NCBI GenBank assembly: GCA_050949825.1
Contig: JBMNGL010000021.1
Location: 1-51,517, forward strand
DNA: 51,517 bases
Direction of reading: 5' to 3'
Source of the DNA: DTU019 sp050949825
GTDB taxonomy: Bacteria; Bacillota; Syntrophomonadia; Syntrophomonadales; Syntrophomonadaceae
Below, piece by piece: positions 33,479 to 42,129 of the stretch. Made by a program: the position numbers and the translations under genes. The notes under the pieces were generated by a model that was given only the letters and a program-made list of their open reading frames with translations, did no database searches and was not told the DNA's origin. Position 1 is the stretch's first letter. Each line of letters begins with the position of its first letter.

Positions 33479-33682
33479 ATGGCAAATACTTATTCTACTC
33501 AACAAGGTGATACATGGGACTTAGTGGCTCTTCGCACACTAGGGAGTGAAAAATATATGACTGTTCTCATGGAGGCCAACAATAAACACCGTGAGACAGT
33601 CATATTTTCGGCTGGCGTTAAGCTGGTAATACCAGATATTGACACACCTATTCCAGCTACACTTCCACCTTGGAAGAGGTGA
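33479..33682 (+). CDS. Tail protein X (LysM-like)
   Basis: A 67-residue protein with a LysM-like motif (YSTQQGDTWDLVALRTLGSE, then KLVIPDI), as in P2 gpX. ATG 33479 with GGGAG seven bases upstream. Likely binds the peptidoglycan or links hub and tube. Confidence 0.85.
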   Translation: MANTYSTQQGDTWDLVALRTLGSEKYMTVLMEANNKHRETVIFSAGVKLVIPDIDTPIPATLPPWKR

Positions 33683-33686
33683 GAGC

Positions 33687-34712
33687 ATGAACACTGCCCA
33701 ACTAGCACGGCGCTCCAAGTTGTTATTGATATATAACCATAAAGACATTTCCAGTGCAATTGACAGATATCTATTAAATTTTACCTATACTGACTACGCA
33801 AACGGTAAAGCAGACGATCTACAGATTACCCTTGAGGACCGTGAGGGTCTATGGCGGTCTGATTGGTTCCCAGGAAAAGGGGCTCGTTTATGGTCAGGAT
33901 TGGCGGTAAATAACTGGAATGAGAACCAGTACAGCGAAGGAGTATCTCTTGGCATTTTTGAAATAGACGAAATTGATCTAAATGGACCCCCTGATACCGC
34001 TGCCTTGAAGGCTACGTCAGTTCCTATTACCAGTTCCCTTAGTGGCGAGACTAAAACCAGAGCCTGGGAAAATACCAGGCTGTCAGTTATTGGGGCAGAC
34101 ATTGCCCGCCTTGCTGGTATGGAACTGTTTTACGATACTGATGATGATCCGGAGTATGACCGCATTGAACAGACAGAACAGGCGGACCTGCCGTTTTTGC
34201 AGAAACTCTGTGAAGATGCTGGGTTGTCCTTAAAAGTGACCGGTATGCAGTTGGTTATCTTTGATGACAGTAAATACGAGCAGATGCCCCCAGTGAAGAC
34301 TATTAAGCGGGGTGCATCAAATATAATATCTTACTCTGGTAGATCTCAGACCAGAGAGATTTACTCGGCTTGTAGGGTTGAGTATAAGGGTGGAAAACAA
34401 AAGGAGAATATTAGCTTTACATATGTTCCGCCTAATCGGCCTAATACTGGTAAAAATCTGGTGATAAACGAACGGGTCAGCAGCATTGCCGCTGCTGAGC
34501 GGTTAGCAAAAAAAAGATTGCGGCAAAAGAACTGTGAAGAAATGACTTTTAGTCTCAACTTGCTGGGAGACATATCTATGATGGCTGGAGTGACAATAAT
34601 CCTTGAAGGCTGGGGCGTATTCGATGGTAGGTATTTTATAAATCAGGCTACACATAGCGGACCTGGATACGTTGTTGCTCTTGAATTAAGAAGGGTTTTA
34701 GAGGGCTATTAA
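33687..34712 (+). CDS. Baseplate hub protein gpD-like
   Basis: A 341-residue protein of the P2 gpD/late-control family, which forms the hub at the tail tip (FTYTDYANGKADDLQITLED, ADLPFLQKLCEDAGLSLKV, then IISYSGRSQTREIYSACRV). ATG 33687 with GAGGTGAGAG upstream. Confidence 0.88.
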   Translation: MNTAQLARRSKLLLIYNHKDISSAIDRYLLNFTYTDYANGKADDLQITLEDREGLWRSDWFPGKGARLWSGLAVNNWNENQYSEGVSLGIFEIDEIDLNGPPDTAALKATSVPITSSLSGETKTRAWENTRLSVIGADIARLAGMELFYDTDDDPEYDRIEQTEQADLPFLQKLCEDAGLSLKVTGMQLVIFDDSKYEQMPPVKTIKRGASNIISYSGRSQTREIYSACRVEYKGGKQKENISFTYVPPNRPNTGKNLVINERVSSIAAAERLAKKRLRQKNCEEMTFSLNLLGDISMMAGVTIILEGWGVFDGRYFINQATHSGPGYVVALELRRVLEGY

Positions 34713-35228
34713 ATGAAAAGCCAGTATAAGAATATGATCCGCGTGGGCAGGGTTTCATCAATTAATCCGGCAACTGGAACTGCTCGCGTAGCCTTTGAAC
34801 ACCAGGGACTCGTATCAAATGATCTACAAGTGCTGGTTCCACAAACGCTTAAGAATAAAGATTATTTCATGCCTGATATTGGTGAACATGTGGTTTGTCT
34901 ATTTTTGCCCACTGGGAACCAGGAAGGATTTATTTTAGGCTCAATCTATTCGAATCATGACAAGCCGGCGGTGACTGACATTAATAAGCGCCAAGTCAAG
35001 TTTTTTGATGGTACCAGGATTGAATACGACCGAAGTTCACATACACTTACTGTTTATGCAGTTGGTGCTGTAAACATTGCGGCAGCTGGTAATGTAAATA
35101 TAACTGGAGATGTGAATGTAACAGGAAATGTGAATGCAAGCGGGGATGTTGCGGCGAGTGGTATTAGCCTGATTAATCATGTACACAAAGAAAATGATAT
35201 AGGACAAACTACTGAACCCCCACAATGA
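34713..35228 (+). CDS. Baseplate spike gpV
   Basis: A 171-residue membrane-piercing spike. The N-terminal OB-fold domain (IRVGRVSSINPATGTARVAF, then MPDIGEHVVCLFLPTGNQEG) is followed by a repetitive beta-helix (VNIAAAGNVNITGDVNVTGN…), and the tip motif INHVHKEN has the His-x-His that binds iron in P2 gpV. The gene begins directly after the gpD stop. Confidence 0.9.
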   Translation: MKSQYKNMIRVGRVSSINPATGTARVAFEHQGLVSNDLQVLVPQTLKNKDYFMPDIGEHVVCLFLPTGNQEGFILGSIYSNHDKPAVTDINKRQVKFFDGTRIEYDRSSHTLTVYAVGAVNIAAAGNVNITGDVNVTGNVNASGDVAASGISLINHVHKENDIGQTTEPPQ

Positions 35229-35239
35229 GGTGAACTGAT

Positions 35240-35647
35240 ATGATAGGTAGCCTGGGTTTTATAGTTTTTGAGACGTCATCTGAGAAAATAAGAACATTTT
35301 CAGATTTTAAAAGATCCGGCTCTGCACGATGGGCCTCACATGAAATAGTTGGCCGAAAGCCGGTACTGGAATATCTAGGGCCAGGGGCTGAACAGATAAG
35401 CCTTAGTATACGACTTAATGTAGCCATGGGAGTTAACCCGAGTGAGTCATTAAACATATTAAGGCTGACTCGCGATATGGGTTTAGCTGTGCCATTTATA
35501 TTGGATGGTCGCTCTGTATCTCCAAATCTCTGGGTTATCGAATCCATGAATGAATCATGGCAGCATATAGACAACCGTGGCAAATTGCTGGCAGCAGAAG
35601 TTGAGGTCAATCTTATGGAGTATGTTAGACCAGGAGGTATAAGCTGA
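35240..35647 (+). CDS. Tail protein U (P2 gpU-like)
   Basis: A 135-residue protein (SLGFIVFETSSEKIRTFSDF, then RKPVLEYLGPGAEQISLSIR and DNRGKLLAAEVEVNLMEYV) typical of P2 gpU, a tail completion factor. Ends in an overlap with the next start. Confidence 0.88.
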   Translation: MIGSLGFIVFETSSEKIRTFSDFKRSGSARWASHEIVGRKPVLEYLGPGAEQISLSIRLNVAMGVNPSESLNILRLTRDMGLAVPFILDGRSVSPNLWVIESMNESWQHIDNRGKLLAAEVEVNLMEYVRPGGIS

Positions 35648-35970
35648 TGGAGTATGACGTATTGGCTCAAACGCTGGAAATTGACTTTGCTCCCAAAAAT
35701 GAACTGGCTGAAATTCTGCAGAATGTCAGGACTATTATATCTACTCCTAAATATTCAGTACCCCTAAATAGAAGAATTGGATTATCTATGTTATGGCTTG
35801 ATGATCCCCTGCCAGTTGCCCAGGCTAAACTTACAGCAGAAATTATATCCGAATTACCACAATGGGAACCCCGGGTACGAGTTACCCAGGTTACCTATAT
35901 CCAAGATGGTATAAACGGTGTTTTGATGCCGAAAGTGAGGGTGAGGATTGCCAATGAACAACTTACCTAA
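35647..35970 (+). CDS. Baseplate protein W (gp25-like)
   Basis: A 107-residue baseplate wedge protein with the gp25/lysozyme-like fold pattern (LAEILQNVRTIISTPKYSVP, then RRIGLSMLWLDDPLPVAQAK and WEPRVRVTQVTYI). Overlaps both neighbours. Confidence 0.88.
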   Translation: MEYDVLAQTLEIDFAPKNELAEILQNVRTIISTPKYSVPLNRRIGLSMLWLDDPLPVAQAKLTAEIISELPQWEPRVRVTQVTYIQDGINGVLMPKVRVRIANEQLT

Positions 35971-37066
35971 GATAGAGTTTGCATCTAAAAATGTTGCTCA
36001 AATAGAGGCTGATATTATAACCCTATATGAAGCTATTGCAGAGCGGAAACTAGCGCCTGGTGATCCCGTGAGGTTATTCTTACAAGCTATTGCAGCACTG
36101 ATAGCTCAACAAAGATTACTGATTGACTATGCTGCCAAGCAGAATTTACTGGCCTACGCATCTGGGGACTATCTTGATCATATAGGCGCTATAGTACGAA
36201 CCGAGCGTATACCGGCACAGCCGTCAGTCACTACGCTCAAATTTACATTATCGACTGCGCAGCCACAGGCGGTAGTTATACCGGCTGGTACCAGGGTAAC
36301 TCCTGACGGACAAGTGTTTTTCGCTGTGCTTACCGATACCACAGTAGCGGCCGGAACTTTACAGATTGATGTCTATGCAGAATGTACTATTGAGGGTACA
36401 GTCGGAAACGGGTGGCAGATTGGCCAGATCAATCAGCTGGTAGATCCTCTACTCTGGATTATCCAGGTGCAGAATATTACCGTCAGTTCAGGCGGATCAG
36501 ATATAGAGTCAGATGATAATTATCGGCAAAGGATATATGAAGCCCCAGAAAGCTTTTCAGTAGCGGGGCCGGAAGGGGCCTATAAATACTGGGCAAGAAC
36601 AGCATCAAATTTGATAAGTGATGTTGCAGTATATTCACCGGCTGCCGGTCAGGTAGAAATACGACCGTTGTTAAAGGATGGCGAGATACCGTCACAGGAG
36701 ATATTAGATGCTGTGACGGCTATCTGTAACAGCAGAAGCATCAGGCCACTGACAGACCAGGTTATCGTGGCAGTTCCCCAAGTAGTTAATTATGACGTTA
36801 CAATCGAATATTACGTGGAAAAGGATAGGGCTACTGAAGCATCTGCCATTCAAGTAGCGGTAACAGAAGCAGTAAATGGGTATATAGCCTGGCAGAAGGA
36901 AAGGCTAGGCCGTGATATAAACCCGTCTGAGCTCATAGCCCGGGTGATGGGGGCGGGCGCCAAGAGAACAACAGTGACAAGTCCAGTATTTACCCAGGTA
37001 CAACCATATCAGGTAGCAGTAGCCGGGACTGTAACAGTTACTTATGGAGGGTTAGAAGATGCGTAA
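35954..37066 (+). CDS. Baseplate protein J
   Basis: A 370-residue wedge protein of the P2 gpJ/Mu gp47 family (NLLAYASGDYLDHIGAIVRT, VVIPAGTRVTPDGQVFFAV, GPEGAYKYWARTASNLISDV, then LGRDINPSELIARVMGAGAK). ATG 35954 is preferred, as GTGAGG precedes it. Confidence 0.9.
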   Translation: MNNLPKIEFASKNVAQIEADIITLYEAIAERKLAPGDPVRLFLQAIAALIAQQRLLIDYAAKQNLLAYASGDYLDHIGAIVRTERIPAQPSVTTLKFTLSTAQPQAVVIPAGTRVTPDGQVFFAVLTDTTVAAGTLQIDVYAECTIEGTVGNGWQIGQINQLVDPLLWIIQVQNITVSSGGSDIESDDNYRQRIYEAPESFSVAGPEGAYKYWARTASNLISDVAVYSPAAGQVEIRPLLKDGEIPSQEILDAVTAICNSRSIRPLTDQVIVAVPQVVNYDVTIEYYVEKDRATEASAIQVAVTEAVNGYIAWQKERLGRDINPSELIARVMGAGAKRTTVTSPVFTQVQPYQVAVAGTVTVTYGGLEDA

Positions 37067-37622
37067 CTTATCAGAGGTCCGTCTACTAGAGTTAATTCCT
37101 CCAAACCTGCGCAATGATCCTCAGATCCAGGCAGCTGCACAGGCTCTGGATGTAGAAATTAAAGCAGTCACTGAAGCCGTTCAGGGGGTTATTTTTTATT
37201 CACGTATCGATACGCTTCCTGACGAAGTAATTGATCATTTAGCCTGGCAGTTTCATGTTGATTATTATAACCCCGATTTGCCGCTAAGTGTAAAACGCAC
37301 ACTAGTAAAAAACTCTTTGATCTGGCATAGAACAAAAGGGACGCCAGCGGCTGTAGAAGAATTGATCACAGCTGTATTTGGTGAAGGCCAGGCAGTGGAA
37401 TGGTGGGAGTATGATGGAAATCCCTACATGTTTAAGGTGGTCACCTTTAACGCCGCGGTGACAAATGAAAAGGCTCAAGAGTTTATTAGAGCTTTAAATT
37501 CTATCAAAAACGCTCGCTCATGGTTAGAGAGTGTCGAGATCACCCAAACAGAAGAGATGACACTTTATTTCGGGTCGGTAGTCCATGCAGGTGACAATCT
37601 TACATTAAGGCAGGTGGTATAG
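37059..37622 (+). CDS. Tail protein I (P2 gpI-like)
   Basis: A 187-residue baseplate protein (LLELIPPNLRNDPQIQAAAQ, IDTLPDEVIDHLAWQFHVDY, VKNSLIWHRTKGTPAAVEEL, then ITAVFGEG). This matches P2 gpI, which connects the wedge to fibres. Overlaps J by eight bases. Confidence 0.9.
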   Translation: MRNLSEVRLLELIPPNLRNDPQIQAAAQALDVEIKAVTEAVQGVIFYSRIDTLPDEVIDHLAWQFHVDYYNPDLPLSVKRTLVKNSLIWHRTKGTPAAVEELITAVFGEGQAVEWWEYDGNPYMFKVVTFNAAVTNEKAQEFIRALNSIKNARSWLESVEITQTEEMTLYFGSVVHAGDNLTLRQVV

Positions 37623-39644
37623 ATGAGCGCCTTTGGAGGTTTAATTACAACTAATATCGGTCGGAACTTACAGGCAAAGGCTCAACTGGGCACCCCGTTA
37701 CAGTTCACCAGAATGGGTTTAGGCGATGGTGAACTTGGAGGGAGCTCAATCCTGGATTTGACCGCATTAAAACATGAAGTTAAATCTCTAAACCTTGCAC
37801 AGTTCCAATTAGTAACAGGCGGCAAAGCCAAAATCAGAACAGTACTATCTAATCAGGATATCATCAGCGGATTCTACTGGCGTGAAATAGGAATATTTGC
37901 TCAGGATCCTGATTTAGGGGAGATACTGTATTGTTATGGAAATGCCGGAGCCCTGGCCGAATATATTCCTGCTGGTGGCGGAGCTGATGTCATTGAAAAG
38001 GTAATTAATATAATTACTCTGATTGGTAATGCCAGTAATGTATCAGCTGTTCTCGATCAATCTCTGGCCTGGGCTACTCAACAGGACTTAGAGGATCACG
38101 CTGGCAGTAAATCAACCCATGGGATTGGGGATGGATACTACATAGCCAAAACTAGTAGTGATGATCAGTTGCCGGCATATATAGACATAAAGGGTAAACC
38201 TGAAAGCTTTACTCCAAGTGCACACAAGAACAGCCACGCCAGTGGCGGATCTGATGCGATAACGCCGGAGGACATTGGAGCAGCTCCCGCATCCGGTGTA
38301 ACAGATGATATGATCGGTAGCCGGACTATATCAGATGCTACAGCGCCGACTGGGGACACCGGGAAGCCTACAACGCTGTTTGGATGGCTAGCATACATGA
38401 TAAAGTCTATCACCGGAAAGTCATCCTGGAGAACCGCTCCTGTGAAGAGCATTGAGCAGATTAATACAGAAGTTACGTCGCATTTGGCTGATTATACGTT
38501 ACAAGTACCATTTGCAGCGGCAACGGGTAGTGCAAACACTTATGCAGTAACACTTAACCCTGCGCCAAGTGCATTAGTTGATGGATTGGCATTTGCGGTA
38601 AAAATAAATATGGATAGTACCGGGGCATCAACTGTTAATGTTAATTCCTTGGGGGCAAAAACAATTAAAAAACCCAATGGAAATAATATGACCACATTGA
38701 AAGCAGAAAGCATTTACACTCTGAGGTATAATGGCACAAATTTTATTGTACAGGGTGAAGGGGCAAGCGGAAACGCAACTGCATCTGACCTTCTCTCTGG
38801 TAAAACAGCAAGTACAGATGCAGGTGAAATCACCGGAACCATGCCCAATAATGGTGCTTTGGGAACAATAACACCTGGAACCACAAATCAAAGCATACCT
38901 GCTGGATATACTTCTGGTGGAACTGTTGCCGGTGATGCTGATTTAATTGCTGCAAATATAAAAGCTGGAATTAATATTTTTGGTGTTGCTGGTAATTCAA
39001 ATGTTGTGGACACCAGTGCTGGTGATGCAACAGCAGCACAAATATTGAATGGTAAAAAAGCATATGTTGATGGGGCATTGGTTACCGGCAATATTCCAAG
39101 TAAAGGTGCTGCAACAATTACACCAGGAACCACGAATCAAACCATAGCAGCAGGGCAATATTTAACTGGTATACAGACTATTTCGGGTGATGCTGATTTA
39201 ATTGCCGGTAATATAAAATCAGGAGTAAATATTTTTGGTGTTGCGGGCACTCTTGCTTGGGAACCTACATTGGCTGTTGGTGACGGGTACATTTTGCAGG
39301 CAAATACAAATAGGAGTTTTTCAAATACGTCATATGAAAAAAAGAAGGAAATAGAAGTTAATTACGGAGGGCAAATAACCGTATACTTTGAATATGGAGT
39401 AGTTGGTAATAGTGGCAATTGTTATGCAAGAGTTTACAAAAACGGTATAGCAGTTGGAACTGAAAAATCATATTATATTTCCACGGGTACTTCGGTCACT
39501 CAAGTTTGGTCAGAAAATTTTACAGTAAACAAGGGTGATTTAATTCAACTTTATGCTAAAAAATCTGGCCTAAATACTTCTTTTGTTGCAAACTTCAAAA
39601 TTGGAATATCTGGTGGATTAGTTGGTGCTGTAAATTTAGATTAA
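37623..39644 (+). CDS. Tail fibre protein
   Basis: A 673-residue fibre. The N-terminal 160 residues match the phage tail-collar fibre domain (FGGLITTNIGRNLQAKAQL, SGFYWREIGIFAQDPDLGEI), which docks to gpI. A helical/collagen-like middle (HKNSHASGGSDAITPEDIGA) follows. The C-terminal half has two repeats of about 75 residues with TITPGTTNQ, GDADLI and NIFGVAG, then a beta-sandwich-like tip (LAVGDGYILQANTNRSFSNT). The last third is AT-richer than the rest, as in recently swapped receptor-binding modules. No fibre chaperone gene is evident. Confidence 0.88.
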   Translation: MSAFGGLITTNIGRNLQAKAQLGTPLQFTRMGLGDGELGGSSILDLTALKHEVKSLNLAQFQLVTGGKAKIRTVLSNQDIISGFYWREIGIFAQDPDLGEILYCYGNAGALAEYIPAGGGADVIEKVINIITLIGNASNVSAVLDQSLAWATQQDLEDHAGSKSTHGIGDGYYIAKTSSDDQLPAYIDIKGKPESFTPSAHKNSHASGGSDAITPEDIGAAPASGVTDDMIGSRTISDATAPTGDTGKPTTLFGWLAYMIKSITGKSSWRTAPVKSIEQINTEVTSHLADYTLQVPFAAATGSANTYAVTLNPAPSALVDGLAFAVKINMDSTGASTVNVNSLGAKTIKKPNGNNMTTLKAESIYTLRYNGTNFIVQGEGASGNATASDLLSGKTASTDAGEITGTMPNNGALGTITPGTTNQSIPAGYTSGGTVAGDADLIAANIKAGINIFGVAGNSNVVDTSAGDATAAQILNGKKAYVDGALVTGNIPSKGAATITPGTTNQTIAAGQYLTGIQTISGDADLIAGNIKSGVNIFGVAGTLAWEPTLAVGDGYILQANTNRSFSNTSYEKKKEIEVNYGGQITVYFEYGVVGNSGNCYARVYKNGIAVGTEKSYYISTGTSVTQVWSENFTVNKGDLIQLYAKKSGLNTSFVANFKIGISGGLVGAVNLD

Positions 39645-39681
39645 AAATAGAAAACTATACAGGCCATGAAGGAAGAAACAC

Positions 39682-39954
39682 ATGAAATGTAAACACAAAT
39701 GGATTGATGCTGATGATGGCACAAGAGATAAAATCTGTACTAAATGTCTGAAAAGAGCCAAACAAACGGTTCTCTACTTTGATACTCAACCGATACTGCA
39801 ACCACTGACACCGAATTTGAGTATGCCAGTTTTACGAGAGACTATTACAATTAATACTGGCCCGTCCCATCTGGGTAAGGTAACCGTCTATAAGGATGAT
39901 CTTTTGAGCGAGATTAATAAGCAATTGGGATTCAAGCGAAATTATATTACTTGA
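39682..39954 (+). CDS. Small Cys-containing protein after the fibre
   Basis: A 90-residue protein with a N-terminal metal-site-like CKHKWIDADDGTRDKICTKC, and no further recognisable domain. It lies where fibre chaperones often occur. The role is unknown. GGAAG before the ATG. Confidence 0.55.
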   Translation: MKCKHKWIDADDGTRDKICTKCLKRAKQTVLYFDTQPILQPLTPNLSMPVLRETITINTGPSHLGKVTVYKDDLLSEINKQLGFKRNYIT

Positions 39955-40006
39955 CTTATTATGCGACATAAGGTTACTGACAAAAGGTATATAAAACTAC
40001 AAAATG

Positions 40007-40034
40007 CTTGACCCCCCAAAGGTCAAGTGTTTTT
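40007..40034 (+). terminator. Terminator after the tail genes
   Basis: CTTGACC (40007-40013) pairs with GGTCAAG (40021-40027), followed by TGTTTTT. Confidence 0.85.
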
Positions 40035-40082
40035 GATTTCTGAGTAAAAAAGTCAAGCGCTTGGGAATAAGGAGGGAGATGA

Positions 40083-40268
40083 GTGTCAGATCAGGAGGTG
40101 GCAAGGCTACAGGAGCAGATCAAGACCCTTTTCAAAGACATTGATGAACTGAAATCCGATATCAAGGAAATGAAAAACCAGTTAGCAAACAGGTTGCCGC
40201 TGTGGGCAACATTGTTCATCTCGTTCTTAACCGGTGTTATAGGTTGGATGCTCTCAGGAGGCGCTTAA
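40083..40268 (+). CDS. XhlA-like haemolysin (lysis helper)
   Basis: A 61-residue protein with a coiled coil (VARLQEQIKTLFKDIDELKS, then DIKEMKNQL) and a C-terminal membrane helix (LPLWATLFISFLTGVIGWML), the XhlA layout. In Bacillus PBSX, XhlA with a holin permits amidase release. GTG start behind AAGGAGG. Confidence 0.85.
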   Translation: MSDQEVARLQEQIKTLFKDIDELKSDIKEMKNQLANRLPLWATLFISFLTGVIGWMLSGGA

Positions 40269-40269
40269 G

Positions 40270-40326
40270 ATGCGGGGATTTTGGAATGACCCAGAAGGAT
40301 TATCAATTGATGAATTCGCAGCATTG
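40270..40326 (+). pseudogene. Small membrane protein, left part (disrupted by IS)
   Basis: ATG 40270 (GGAGGCG upstream) opens MRGFWNDPEGLSIDEFAAL, which is interrupted after 19 codons by the IS256-type element. Joining across the 8-bp duplication restores an in-frame 99-residue protein with the part at 41887-42129. Confidence 0.75.
40319..40326. repeat. Target-site duplication, left copy
   Basis: CAGCATTG flanks the IS; the identical octamer lies at 41879-41886. Confidence 0.75.
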
Positions 40327-40393
40327 GGGAGTGTAAATAAGACTGTGTAAATGGGATAATCATCCAAGCCTTTGGTAATACTAAAAGCGCTCT

Positions 40394-40450
40394 TCTTTAT
40401 GTGGAGGATAGGGCTCCGGTGGAGACCGACCCGAGCGCCACATGAAGGTC
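40394..40450 (+). other. Long hairpin in IS left end
   Basis: CTTC-TTT-ATGTGG (about 40394-40405) pairs with CCACAT-GAAG, enclosing GGG/CCC and CGGT-GGAG-ACCG. An alternative GCGCTC/GAGCGC pairing would make a pseudoknot. The role may be to insulate the element from outside transcription. Confidence 0.45.
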
Positions 40451-40465
40451 TGCTTACACGGATGG

Positions 40466-40493
40466 GGGCAGCCAGCCGATGGCTGTCCTTTTT
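40466..40493 (+). terminator. Terminator inside the IS left end
   Basis: GGGCAGCCA (40466-40474) pairs with TGGCTGTCC (40480-40488) followed by TTTTT. It would stop phage transcription entering from the left. Confidence 0.8.
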
Positions 40494-40581
40494 CTATTCC
40501 GATTAACAACACATCCGGTAAGGAGACTAAAAGCGTAAAACTCCGGGGTCAGGGGCTGGCCCCTGGGGGCGAAGCCCCTAT

Positions 40582-41811
40582 TTAGGCTATATCTGCCCCG
40601 GTGAGCCGATCTCCGTAAAAGACCGTGAACTGTCCAATTATTATGCCCCAGTGTTTGACTGGGTTATGCCATTTTTTACTGATTTCCTGTACCGCCAGGT
40701 AAATTGACTTTCTCAGGGCATCATCTGTAGGATAGTTGGTCTTAGTCTTAGTGAATTTCCTCAGCATCCGGTGAAAACCTTCGACAGCATTTGTTGTGTA
40801 GATTAACCGGCGCATTTCATCCGGGTATTTGAAGAAACCCGATAAATTGGGCCAGTTAGCTTCCCATGTCCTGTAAATCTGGGGATATTTATTGCCCCAT
40901 TTGTCCTTGAATTCTTCCAGTGCATAAAGAGCCGCCTCCTCGCTCACGGCACCGTAAACTTCTTTTAAATCAGCCATTATGGCTTTTAGTTCTTTATACG
41001 ACACATACTTTGTGGAGTTACGTATCATGTGGATTATGCACAACTGGTTCTCGGTTTTGGGAAAGACCGCCTCCAAGGCATTCGCAAAGCCGCTAAGGTT
41101 GTCGTGGCAGGCTATCAGAATGTCCCTCACACCGCGGTTTTTCAACTCATTGAATACCGTTGCCCAAAATGATGCGCTCTCGGTATCGCTGATCCAGATA
41201 CCCAAGATGTCCTTTTTGCCGTCCATGTCAATGCCCAGGACGCTGTATACGCACTTGTTGATGACTTTCCCGTCCTTCTTCACCTTGAAGCGTATACCGT
41301 CAAAAAACACTACCGGGTAAACTTCGGCCAATGGCCGGGACTGCCATTCAGCTACTTCCGGCATGATTTTGTCTGTTATCCGACTGATAAGGCTCGCGGA
41401 TGCGTCTATGCCGTATATATCGCGCAAGTGATCCTCAATATCGCGGGTACTCATGCCTTTGGCGTACATGGCTAAAACACGCTTTTCTACTTCGTCAGTA
41501 CGGGTTTGCCGTTTGCTAATTGCTTTCGGTTCGAACGTGCCATTGCGATCTCTGGGAACGGTAATCTCGGTTTCGCCCCATTCGCTTTTGATGGTCTTTG
41601 GAGTGTAATGCCCGTTGCGTGAGTTGCCTGAGTTGTTGCCGGCCACGCTGTTTTTTTCGTACCCGAGATGCTCGTCCATTTCTGCTTCCAGCATCCTTTC
41701 GAGAGTGCCGGCAAACAAGTTCTTGAGTTTTGCCGTTACGTCTCCAGGGCTTGTGCATTCCTCGCTAATTAGGGCTATCAACTGCTTTTCTTTGTCGCTC
41801 AACAGTGCCAT
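40582..41811 (-). CDS. IS256-family transposase
   Basis: A 409-residue DDE transposase. The N-terminal domain (KNLFAGTLERMLEAEMDEHL, then GYEK) is followed by the SRNGHYTPKTIKSEWGE block. The catalytic residues lie in VVFFDGIRFKV (D), ACHDNLSGFANAL (D), and the Glu of TTNAVEGFHRMLRKFTK. The gene appears intact and its ATG is near the right end of the element. It is a potential source of mobility. Confidence 0.92.
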   Translation of the reverse strand: MALLSDKEKQLIALISEECTSPGDVTAKLKNLFAGTLERMLEAEMDEHLGYEKNSVAGNNSGNSRNGHYTPKTIKSEWGETEITVPRDRNGTFEPKAISKRQTRTDEVEKRVLAMYAKGMSTRDIEDHLRDIYGIDASASLISRITDKIMPEVAEWQSRPLAEVYPVVFFDGIRFKVKKDGKVINKCVYSVLGIDMDGKKDILGIWISDTESASFWATVFNELKNRGVRDILIACHDNLSGFANALEAVFPKTENQLCIIHMIRNSTKYVSYKELKAIMADLKEVYGAVSEEAALYALEEFKDKWGNKYPQIYRTWEANWPNLSGFFKYPDEMRRLIYTTNAVEGFHRMLRKFTKTKTNYPTDDALRKSIYLAVQEISKKWHNPVKHWGIIIGQFTVFYGDRLTGADIA

Positions 41812-41878
41812 GCTAAAATCTCCCTTACTGTTTATTATTGGGGATTATTACCATATACACAGTTGAGCATACGCCCTC

Positions 41879-41886
41879 CAGCATTG
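41879..41886. repeat. Target-site duplication, right copy
   Basis: CAGCATTG, identical to 40319-40326. An 8-bp duplication is typical for the IS256 family. Confidence 0.75.
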
Positions 41887-42129
41887 CTAGTGTTGCCGCT
41901 CTTTTTATTTGTGGGCGTCAAGCTAGCCCTGGCCGGTCCCGATATCACGAGCATTCAAGTGGACTTTTTCACCGTACTAACATATCCAATCTTGGCCGTG
42001 GTGGCCAGGCAGGCAGTGGAACGGTTCGGATTTCCAGCATTGGGGAGGAATCGTAAGGTAGCTGAGGCACCAAGGACAGAGTACACAACAGAGTACACAG
42101 AGGTGAGAGCAGATGACCGGCCAGTATAA
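41887..42129 (+). pseudogene. Small membrane protein, right part (disrupted by IS)
   Basis: The right-hand 80 codons of the gene cut by the IS. They begin with LVLPLFLFVGVKLALAGPDI (a membrane helix), then VDFFTVLTYPILAVVARQAV and a polar Thr/Glu-rich tail. Together with the 19 left codons it would be a single-span lysis-region protein. In the current state it could only be expressed from a new start such as TTG 41863 at the IS edge. Confidence 0.7.

Larger units (their letters stand above)
40327..41878. mobile_element. IS256-family insertion sequence
   Basis: A 1552-bp element with one transposase gene. The left end GGGAGTGTAAATAAGACTGT matches the inverted right end (GAGGGCGTATGCTCAACTGT), with best identity in ACTGTGTA-AATGG and ATAATC further in. 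The 16 bases before the TGTGTA motif match the spacing seen in IS256. It is flanked by the octamer CAGCATTG and splits a lysis-region gene. About 240 bases between its left end and the transposase contain a hairpin and a terminator, so it is longer than usual. Confidence 0.85.

Noticed and set aside
37623..39644. Diversity-generating retroelement variable region in the fibre
   Set aside because: No reverse transcriptase gene and no template repeat was seen; variation would have to come from the tandem modules.
40342..41863. IS boundaries at the ACTGTGTA inverted motif
   Set aside because: Bases outside show no target duplication. Moving out by 15 bases gives better IS256-like ends and an exact 8-bp duplication.
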